Source of the DNA: Tannerellaceae bacterium
Lineage (GTDB): Bacteria; Bacteroidota; Bacteroidia; Bacteroidales; Tannerellaceae
NCBI GenBank assembly: GCA_031279915.1
Contig: JAITHO010000167.1
Span: forward strand, 1-5,051
Direction of reading: 5' to 3'
DNA length: 5,051 nt
How positions within the stretch are numbered: position 1 is the stretch's first letter; every line of letters starts with the position of its first letter. The notes under the pieces were generated by a model. The model had not been told where the DNA came from and searched no databases. It saw only the letters and a list, made by a program, of their open reading frames with translations. Shown here piece after piece: positions 1-5,051 of this stretch. The translations under genes were made by a program, and so were the position numbers.

Positions 1-2193
1 ATTGCCGTCCCATGGAATACTGCCGGAGGTTCCCATGAGATGGATGGAGGTGATTTCGGCCACCCTCTGCCCATACATATTATATATATGTATACGGCAT
101 CCGTAAGCAGGGGCATCGAGTTGGTAAAATATTTGGTAAGCGTTGCCGCTCCATGCCGGCGTTGAGATGGATATGGATTCGGTTGCATTCAATTGCCCAA
201 GCTGCGAGTTTTGATAAGCAGGGGTTCCGTATCCGGCAGTGGAGGAGGCCGAAGTCCAGTTAGCAGCGTCTTGGGTCGGACTAAAGGGGTCGATGCGTTC
301 GAGCGCAACGCCTTTTTTGCTTTTGATGAGTGGCGAATGCCATTTGGAGCTGTATGTTAGCTCGTCGATAACTTGTCCGCCGTTGCGCGCGTTGATGAGT
401 AGGAGGGTGGTCGAAGAGTTGGAAAGTTTTGGCATCTTATGCTCTCGGATAGCTTCGTGATTAAGTATGCGATATTGCGAGAGCACTCCGTTGCGGTCGG
501 CAGTGAGCACAAGATATCCTCCGGCAGGGATGATGTAATTTAGATCAGAGAGGTCGTAGAGCGTAAGTCCGCCGCTTGATTTTGGTGTGGCGATACTCAG
601 TCCGGCGAGAGCTATTGCTTGCTCGCTTCGGTTAAAGAGTTCGACGTACTCTGCGGCATTGGTGTAGGGTTCGGGCAGAACTTCGTTGAAGATAATGTCG
701 CCTGGATGTATGTCGGCTTCGGGCGTTATTTGGATAGGCAGGGATTCGGGGGCATCCTCCGGTTCTTCAGGTATCGGAAGAGATTCTTCAGGCATCGAGT
801 TGATTGCTCCAGGGGTTCCACCTCGCGGATCAGTGCATAGGTGATATCCTTCGGAAGAGCGTTCCCAGGATACTCCAGCGCGTGCAGCGGGATATGCAAA
901 GCGATCGATCTCTTTGCCGCTAGCGTCGAGCAGAGCGAGGGCTTTGCCTGCATTGGCGAGCGCCGTCGGGAACTTGCTCAGCCCGACGCTTTGGGCTGCC
1001 GGATCGACATAGATCTCGCGTCCTTCTCGGAACAGAACCGCATATCCGTTGGGAGGCATGAGGCAGTGGTCGATGAGGGTTGGCTTTCCGTCGTATATGA
1101 ATGTCCATCCTTGTAGCGACATTGGCGCATCGGTATTATTCTTTAGCTCCACGTATTCCGTTGCGGGCAGAGCGGTCAGTCCGTTAGGATTGGCCATTAC
1201 TTCGTTTATTATTACTTGCTGAGGCTCGGCTGTGGGAACGGGCGCGGGAACGTTTGGAGCTTTCCTGTCGTACTTTATCGTCCAGCTTTGATTCTCGATG
1301 CGCTGACCATCGGCGCCGCGTAATCCCTGCCAGATAAAGGTGTAGTCCATTCCTTCGTTCATCTGATCCATAGTGCGAACGGCAACGGCATTTTTGCTGC
1401 CTGCGTATCCAGTTATCGTTGCTTCGCCTAACTCGCTTTCGAAACATATAGCTTCGGTTATATCCACATCTTTGTCGAAGCGGAATATAAGCTCTCGGCT
1501 GTTAATAATCTCCGTTTCCAAGAGTTCGAGCTGTGCGTTCTCATTATTTTGAGCAGGCGGATCGATGGGCGTTTCGGGCGTGTTCGTAACCGTCAGATTG
1601 CGGATGCTAAAAACGCTCGTTCGTGCTTTGACGTAGCGAAATCGCAGGTCGAGCAGAGCCTGGCGGTCATCTTGCGCATCTTTGCATACAACGGAGCCTT
1701 CGCAGTAAAAGTCAGGCTCGTCGGGCAGACGCGTGTAGAGCGTCCAGCTTTGATCAGCCTCGAGAGTAAGGCGCACGGCAACGAATCCTGAGCGATCATC
1801 CAGAACGGTCCGTCCGGCAATGTGCAGCTTCGGAGCTCCATTGCCTTTCTTTTCGTACAGAGAAATGCGCGAATCGTTATTGCCGATCTGCACGTAAAAG
1901 GTATCGCTGTGGGATGCGTGCACATACATACGCAGGTTGTTCTGGTTCGTAGGCGCGAAGCCGAGTTTTACCTCAAGCTCCCAACTCATCGACGGAGAAT
2001 GCTCCTGCCGTCTCCATAATCGCGCTTCGCCGGCTTGGTTCTTAGGCGAAGTAAAGATCAATAGCCCGTCGGCATCTATGGAAAACATAGCGAGGTCGCC
2101 CTCCCATGAAGGCAGATTGGTTTCGTTTGAATATGAAAAATAAAAGGTAGAGGAGAGGAGGCATAAAGCCCAAAACATCAAAAATCTTTTCAT
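1..2193 (-). CDS. Secreted protein with two lamin-tail domains and a FlgD-like C-terminal region (3' end missing)
   Basis: The reading frame is open from the ATG at 2193 to base 1 (731 codons, no stop), so the C-terminus lies outside the window. Residues 1-22 form a Sec-type signal peptide: KR, then a hydrophobic core (FLMFWALCLLSSTFYFS), with cleavage probably near YS/NE. Residues about 29-205 look like a beta-rich N-terminal domain. Residues about 220-310 resemble a bacterial Ig-like (SbsA-type) fold. Lamin-tail domain 1 spans about 325-465 (INEVMANP, EYVELKN, GWTF, LMPPNGYAVL, GTPGAIN). Domain 2 spans about 499-660 (FNEVLPEP, EYVELFNRS, IPAGGYLVL, GYGTPAYQN). A Pro/Glu-rich linker at about 466-495 separates them. 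From about 670, IHIYNMYGQRVAEI and PWDGN match the start of the FlgD-like Ig fold. Bacteroidota proteins of this build are exported, and the final Ig-like region often sits beside a type IX sorting signal; that part is not visible here. No catalytic motif was seen. An adhesive or polymer-binding surface role is inference. The ATG at 2193 is the first in frame; the frame stays open upstream into the promoter but has no other start codon. Confidence 0.88.
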   Translation of the reverse strand, partial: MKRFLMFWALCLLSSTFYFSYSNETNLPSWEGDLAMFSIDADGLLIFTSPKNQAGEARLWRRQEHSPSMSWELEVKLGFAPTNQNNLRMYVHASHSDTFYVQIGNNDSRISLYEKKGNGAPKLHIAGRTVLDDRSGFVAVRLTLEADQSWTLYTRLPDEPDFYCEGSVVCKDAQDDRQALLDLRFRYVKARTSVFSIRNLTVTNTPETPIDPPAQNNENAQLELLETEIINSRELIFRFDKDVDITEAICFESELGEATITGYAGSKNAVAVRTMDQMNEGMDYTFIWQGLRGADGQRIENQSWTIKYDRKAPNVPAPVPTAEPQQVIINEVMANPNGLTALPATEYVELKNNTDAPMSLQGWTFIYDGKPTLIDHCLMPPNGYAVLFREGREIYVDPAAQSVGLSKFPTALANAGKALALLDASGKEIDRFAYPAARAGVSWERSSEGYHLCTDPRGGTPGAINSMPEESLPIPEEPEDAPESLPIQITPEADIHPGDIIFNEVLPEPYTNAAEYVELFNRSEQAIALAGLSIATPKSSGGLTLYDLSDLNYIIPAGGYLVLTADRNGVLSQYRILNHEAIREHKMPKLSNSSTTLLLINARNGGQVIDELTYSSKWHSPLIKSKKGVALERIDPFSPTQDAANWTSASSTAGYGTPAYQNSQLGQLNATESISISTPAWSGNAYQIFYQLDAPAYGCRIHIYNMYGQRVAEITSIHLMGTSGSIPWDGN

Positions 2194-2220
2194 CGTATAA
2201 GTTAAAATTATGGTAAATAC

Positions 2221-2228
2221 TATATTTG
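2221..2228 (+). promoter_or_regulatory. Bacteroidota-type -7 promoter element for asd
   Basis: TATATTTG followed by CA is an exact match to the TAnnTTTG consensus of Bacteroidota promoters. The expected transcript start is about 2232-2236, leaving a leader of about 75 nt before the asd ATG at 2310. A convincing -33 TTG is not present; the bases 19-21 bp upstream are AT-rich only. No riboswitch, T-box or leader peptide was recognised in the leader. Confidence 0.6.
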
Positions 2229-2241
2229 CAACTATGAGTCT

Positions 2242-2255
2242 GCGGATAAATCCGC
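2242..2255. repeat. Perfect 14-bp palindrome between the two opposed promoter elements
   Basis: GCGGATAAATCCGC reads as GCGGAT-AA-ATCCGC, two perfect 6-base arms around 2 bases. It is the only GC-rich block in an otherwise AT-rich intergenic region and sits just downstream of both predicted transcript starts. It could be an operator for a dimeric regulator. It could instead form a small hairpin (5-bp stem, 4-base loop TAAA) near the 5' end of either transcript. The symmetry is directly visible; either role is inference. Confidence 0.5.
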
Positions 2256-2257
2256 TG

Positions 2258-2265
2258 CAAATATA
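2258..2265 (-). promoter_or_regulatory. Bacteroidota-type -7 promoter element for the lamin-tail gene
   Basis: Read on the minus strand, the bases are TATATTTG followed by CA. This is an exact match to the Bacteroidota -7 consensus TAnnTTTG, recognised by the divergent primary sigma factor of this phylum. It lies 64 bp upstream of the ATG at 2193, which would put the transcript start at roughly 2250-2254 and give a leader of about 60 nt. No clear TTG (-33) element is found at the usual distance upstream, so strength is uncertain. It forms a perfect inverted repeat with the asd-side element. Confidence 0.6.
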
Positions 2266-2309
2266 AATCACAATTATTAATAACCCATTAAAACAAGAAA
2301 TCCCTTCAG

Positions 2310-3305
2310 ATGAAAGTAGCTATTGTAGGCATCAGCGGAGCAGTAGGACAAGAATTTCTGCGAACGCTCAGCGAACGACAATTACCAATCGACGAACTTA
2401 TCCTCTTCGGCTCTCATCGCAGCGCCGGATCTACCTACCATTTCAGAGGCGCAAGCTATACGGTGCGAGAGCTGAAGCATAACGACGACTTCCGCGGCGT
2501 GGACGTAGCCTTCGTTTCCGCCGGAGCATCCACCTCTAAGGAGTTTGCTGAAACAATAACTCGACACGGAGCTGTGATGATTGATAACTCAAGCGCCTTC
2601 CGCATGGACGACGATGTGCCGCTCGTCGTGCCTGAAGTTAATCCGCAGGATGCGCTCATCCGTCCGCGAGGTATAATTGCTAACCCTAATTGCTCTACCA
2701 TACAGATGGTCGTTGCGCTGAAGCCCATCGAACAGCTGTCGCACATCCGCCGCATACACGTATCGACCTATCAGGCCGCAAGCGGAGCCGGAGCAACCGC
2801 GATGGACGAACTCGCTAAGCAGTACGAACAGATTCTCAACGACGAAGATCCCACAGTCGAGAAGTTTGCATACCAGCTTGCCTACAATCTCATTCCTCAC
2901 ATCGACGTCTTCCTCGACAACGATTATACAAAGGAGGAGATGAAGATGCACCACGAAACCCGCAAGATCATGCACTCCGATGTATCCGTTAGCGCCACCT
3001 GCGTTCGCGTTCCAGTGCTGCGTTCGCATAGCGAAGCTACTTGGATAGAAACCGAACGACCCATCAGCCCCGACGAAGCTCGCCGGGCATTTGCTGCGGC
3101 TCCGGGAATTGTTCTGGTTGATTCGCCGGCTGAGAAGCAATATCCAATGCCGCTATTTGTGTCTGGCAAGGATCCCGTGTTCGTTGGGCGTATCCGCAAA
3201 GACATTGCTAATCCGAACGGACTTGTATTCTGGACCGTCAGCGACCAAATCCGCAAGGGAGCAGCGCTCAATGCCGTACAGATCGCCGAGTATCTCTTCC
3301 TGTAA
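2310..3305 (+). CDS. asd: Aspartate-semialdehyde dehydrogenase
   Basis: This cytoplasmic enzyme reduces L-4-aspartyl phosphate to L-aspartate-4-semialdehyde with NADPH. The product is the branch point to lysine/diaminopimelate (hence peptidoglycan), threonine and methionine. The 331-residue length fits the short bacterial form of the family and the gene looks intact. The N-terminal nucleotide-binding loop is [10 protein letters not shown] (7-16). [25 protein letters not shown] residues lie at 91-111. The catalytic cysteine is Cys128 in NPNCST. Gln155 falls in [16 protein letters not shown], the active-site glutamine and dimerisation segment. Arg233 and His240 in [14 protein letters not shown] fit the substrate-binding arginine and the acid/base histidine, with the 7-residue spacing the family shows. 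The end ([23 protein letters not shown]) is also typical. The ATG at 2310 is directly followed by the nucleotide-binding strand MKVAIVG, so no longer start is needed. There is no Shine-Dalgarno sequence, as is usual in this phylum. It is divergent from the lamin-tail gene and 15 bp upstream of the TPR gene. Confidence 0.97.
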   Translation: MKVAIVGISGAVGQEFLRTLSERQLPIDELILFGSHRSAGSTYHFRGASYTVRELKHNDDFRGVDVAFVSAGASTSKEFAETITRHGAVMIDNSSAFRMDDDVPLVVPEVNPQDALIRPRGIIANPNCSTIQMVVALKPIEQLSHIRRIHVSTYQAASGAGATAMDELAKQYEQILNDEDPTVEKFAYQLAYNLIPHIDVFLDNDYTKEEMKMHHETRKIMHSDVSVSATCVRVPVLRSHSEATWIETERPISPDEARRAFAAAPGIVLVDSPAEKQYPMPLFVSGKDPVFVGRIRKDIANPNGLVFWTVSDQIRKGAALNAVQIAEYLFL

Positions 3306-3320
3306 TCCTCATCTGACGAT

Positions 3321-4250
3321 ATGGGAAATATATTCAAATCTCTGTTCTCTACTCCGGAGGAGAAGCCGGAAGACGAAAAGCAGTTCGAGATCTTTAAGTA
3401 CGACGGCATACGGGCCATGCACATAGGGCAGGTTGACTACGCCATCAGATGTTTCGAAGAAGCGCTCAAGATTAAGCATGAACCCGAAACGGCTACCTTT
3501 CTCATGAATGCCTATTCGCATAGCCATCGAACCGACGAGGCTCTGCAAGTGGCACAGCTTGCTGTTGAGATTGACGCCACCAATCTGAATGCCCGATTGA
3601 ACCGAGCTACTCTGCTATTTCAGTCTAATCGCTACGATGAGGCTCTGGAGGATTGCAGGTATATACTTGAGAACGACGCTTCCAATCCGCTCGTTTATCT
3701 GCTGGCGGGGCGAGTGAATTTAGCGCTTGCTGACTACGAAGCTGCCATCGGAGTCCTCACGGAAGCTATCGCCATCAGGGAAGATCTGCCCGACGCCTAT
3801 CTGTTCCGAGCAGAAGCCTATTACGAATCCGGACGCCTGGCTGATGCCTGCGCCGACGCCGACAAGCTCATCGAACTCGCTCCGGAAGAAGAGGCGGGAT
3901 TTCTACTCAAAGGACGGATATGCGAGAAAACGGAAGATACGGCTCTCGCTCTTGAATGCTACGACCGAGCCCTCAACCTCAACCCATACAGCCGAGATAC
4001 GGCCAAGCTCACCGCATTGGCTCTACTGCGAGACAACAAGGCCGACGAAGCTATTGCTTTCCTCAACGAAACTCTCGAACTCATACCCGACTTCGCCTAC
4101 GGCTATTCGCTGCGCGCTGAAGCCAAACGCTTGGCCGGAGACGCTGACGGAGCCGAAGCCGACGATGCCGCAGCGAAAGATATATCCGAAGCCGACAACG
4201 ATACCGAAGAAGTAGACTTCGGCAAGATGAACAAAGGCCCCATATTCTGA
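3321..4250 (+). CDS. Tetratricopeptide-repeat protein
   Basis: The 309-residue protein is built almost wholly of TPR helices, which normally form a curved scaffold for protein-protein contacts. About seven to eight repeats can be outlined, at roughly 25-54, 57-86, 89-122, 123-156, 157-190, 192-223, 226-257 and a last weaker one at 260-285. The typical positions are visible: G/A at 8 and 20 and P near 32, as in DYAIRCFEEALKI, DEALEDCRYILENDASNP and ALECYDRALNLNP. It has no signal peptide or membrane segment, so it is probably cytoplasmic. After the repeats there is an acidic, alanine-rich tail (about 273-299) and then a short end, DFGKMNKGPIF, which may be a separate contact motif. It begins 15 bp after the asd stop with no terminator between, so co-transcription with asd is likely. 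Its partner is unknown, and a link to aspartate-family metabolism rests only on this position. The ATG at 3321 lacks a Shine-Dalgarno sequence, like the other genes here. Confidence 0.92.
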   Translation: MGNIFKSLFSTPEEKPEDEKQFEIFKYDGIRAMHIGQVDYAIRCFEEALKIKHEPETATFLMNAYSHSHRTDEALQVAQLAVEIDATNLNARLNRATLLFQSNRYDEALEDCRYILENDASNPLVYLLAGRVNLALADYEAAIGVLTEAIAIREDLPDAYLFRAEAYYESGRLADACADADKLIELAPEEEAGFLLKGRICEKTEDTALALECYDRALNLNPYSRDTAKLTALALLRDNKADEAIAFLNETLELIPDFAYGYSLRAEAKRLAGDADGAEADDAAAKDISEADNDTEEVDFGKMNKGPIF

Positions 4251-4287
4251 TTCGCAAGCAGAAGCATCGTAGCCGACCTGCAAACGG

Positions 4288-4324
4288 AAGGGGCGTTACT
4301 CGAATCACATCGGTAACGCCCCTT
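4288..4324. terminator. Probable bidirectional intrinsic terminator between convergent genes
   Basis: AAGGGGCGTTAC (4288-4299) pairs perfectly with GTAACGCCCCTT (4313-4324), a 12-bp stem. Inside the 13-base loop, CGA and TCG (4301-4303 and 4310-4312) can add 3 bp past a bulged T. It lies 37 bp after the TPR stop and 25 bp beyond the stop of the convergent regulator. Both sides end in A/T bases of the stem followed by only modest T-rich stretches (TTTGCTGTT on the plus strand, TTCCGTTT on the minus strand). Termination could therefore be partial or help protect 3' ends. Confidence 0.75.
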
Positions 4325-4349
4325 TGCTGTTATGATGGGCTGGGATGCA

Positions 4350-5051
4350 TCAGCTTCGGCGGTATTCCATGGGAGAGAGGCCGGCGTTCTTCTTGAAGAA
4401 CTTGCCGAAGGTGGATTGATCGGAGAAGGATAGGCTGTCGGCCACTTGCTGTATGGTGACTTTAGGAGTTTTGAGCATCACGCGAGCTTCGTGCAGCAGG
4501 GCCTCGTCTATCCATCGGCTGGCCGACTTGCCCGTTAGCTCCTTCAAGATGAGGGTAAGATACTGCGGCGTTATGCAGAGCTCGCCGGCATAAAAGGTAA
4601 CGGTATGCTCCTTGCGAACGTTGATTAGAACGAGGCGGATGAACTCGTGCATGATCTCTTCCTTGCGCGACAGCTCCAGGGTAACCTGCTCGTCGGTGCG
4701 GCTGAGGAGAATGTCGCCCAGGTCGAGGCAGAAGGCCTGGAAGGAATTAAGGATCATTTCTTTTCTGAACCTGTGACTGAGCTGTTCGATTCGGGTGCGG
4801 AGGCTGTTAAGGTCGTCTTTAACGCGCTCGATTTCGTGCGGCTCGAGGCGGTTGCAGGGTTTTCTCAGTATTTGTATGGGATTAAAGTTGCGCTTGTTCG
4901 GCATGCAGCCTACGATCTCCGCGTGAGCTCCGGCCATGAGCTGGCCTTTGAATCCTGGACTGGGACGGCTGGCTTGCACCACGTGGAGCGGACCGAGGGT
5001 TACCAGATCGCCGGCTTCAACGTTATAGGTCATGCCGTCGATAATCATTTG
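4350..5051 (-). CDS. AraC-family transcriptional regulator (5' end missing)
   Basis: The frame is open to the right edge and ends at TGA (4352-4350). An ATG lies at 5048, but the codon before it is sense and the visible N-terminus begins inside a cupin-like sensor fold (IDGMTYNVEAGDLVTLGP, a typical hairpin and turn). The true start is therefore probably beyond the window. Members of this type are usually about 280-300 residues; 232 are visible counting from that ATG. The C-terminal AraC DNA-binding domain is complete. Helix-turn-helix 1 is at about 150-180 (FYAGELCITPQYLTLILKEL, then GKSASRWI). Helix-turn-helix 2 is at about 197-231 (VTIQQVADSLSFSDQSTFGK, then FFKKNAGLSPMEYRR), carrying the family signature. 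A helical linker lies between sensor and DNA-binding domain (about 70-148). It probably binds a small molecule and activates transcription, but neither ligand nor target can be read from the window. It is convergent with the asd-TPR operon and shares the hairpin at 4288-4324, so it is not obviously the regulator of asd. Confidence 0.93.
   Translation of the reverse strand, partial: QMIIDGMTYNVEAGDLVTLGPLHVVQASRPSPGFKGQLMAGAHAEIVGCMPNKRNFNPIQILRKPCNRLEPHEIERVKDDLNSLRTRIEQLSHRFRKEMILNSFQAFCLDLGDILLSRTDEQVTLELSRKEEIMHEFIRLVLINVRKEHTVTFYAGELCITPQYLTLILKELTGKSASRWIDEALLHEARVMLKTPKVTIQQVADSLSFSDQSTFGKFFKKNAGLSPMEYRRS

Noticed and set aside
74..92. AT-rich inverted repeat TACATAT-TATAT-ATATGTA inside the lamin-tail gene
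   Set aside because: It is explained by the codons for the conserved IHIYNMYG strand of the FlgD-like region, is low in complexity, and lies well inside the reading frame.
2042..2260. Minus-strand open frame starting in the intergenic region, which could suggest a longer or frameshifted start for the secreted protein
   Set aside because: It is in a different frame from the signal peptide and lamin-tail domains and starts next to the predicted promoter element. The frame from 2193 gives a good signal peptide with no frameshift.
3024..3047. The active-site histidine of asd lies in RSHSEA rather than the more familiar GHSEA
   Set aside because: The catalytic Arg233/His240 spacing is kept, and from general recollection Ser or Ala before this histidine is usual in Bacteroidales Asd. 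It looks like lineage variation, not loss of function.
2589..3140. Long open frame on the minus strand, 183 codons
   Set aside because: It lies wholly antisense to asd, whose family motifs are clear throughout. Its predicted protein has no recognisable domain.
2924..3424. Minus-strand open frame of 166 codons spanning the asd end and TPR start
   Set aside because: It crosses two well-supported plus-strand genes. Its serine/arginine-rich composition is typical of a frame shadow.
3727..4215. Plus-strand open frame of 162 codons inside the TPR gene
   Set aside because: It is out of frame with the TPR repeats, and its Pro/Ser/Thr/Lys-rich sequence is a shifted reading of the repeat codons.

Overview
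The window looks like chromosomal DNA from a member of the Bacteroidota, most likely the order Bacteroidales. Three things point there. The intergenic region carries promoter elements of the Bacteroidota type (TAnnTTTG, here in the extended form TATATTTGCA) instead of -35/-10 boxes. The gene starts lack Shine-Dalgarno sequences. The gene content fits: a secreted lamin-tail-domain protein with a FlgD-like C-terminal region, an aspartate-semialdehyde dehydrogenase of the short (about 330-residue) type, a TPR protein and an AraC-type regulator. I cannot place it to genus from sequence alone.

Layout. Bases 1-2193 are almost entirely one minus-strand gene. It is open at the left edge and encodes at least 731 residues of a secreted protein with a signal peptide, an N-terminal beta-rich region, an Ig-like region, two lamin-tail domains and the beginning of a FlgD-like Ig fold. 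Bases 2194-2309 are a short AT-rich divergent control region. It holds one TATATTTGCA promoter element per strand, facing each other, with a perfect 14-bp palindrome between them. Bases 2310-3305 (plus) encode asd, and 3321-4250 (plus) encode a TPR protein 15 bp downstream, probably in the same operon. Bases 4288-4324 form a strong 12-bp-stem hairpin that probably ends transcription from both sides. Bases 4350-5051 (minus) are the C-terminal part of an AraC-family regulator that runs off the right edge.

How the genes work together. Asd supplies L-aspartate-4-semialdehyde for lysine/diaminopimelate, threonine and methionine synthesis. The TPR protein is probably co-transcribed, but nothing in it shows a direct role in that pathway. 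The secreted lamin-tail protein shares the control region with asd, and the two 5' leaders should be complementary over a short stretch. The AraC-type regulator is convergent with the operon and its target cannot be inferred from the window.

I found no RNA genes, CRISPR arrays, insertion sequences or signs of recent transfer. No stretch over 300 bases lacks a gene. Most of the window is ordinary; the part most worth a second look is the divergent control region at 2221-2265.
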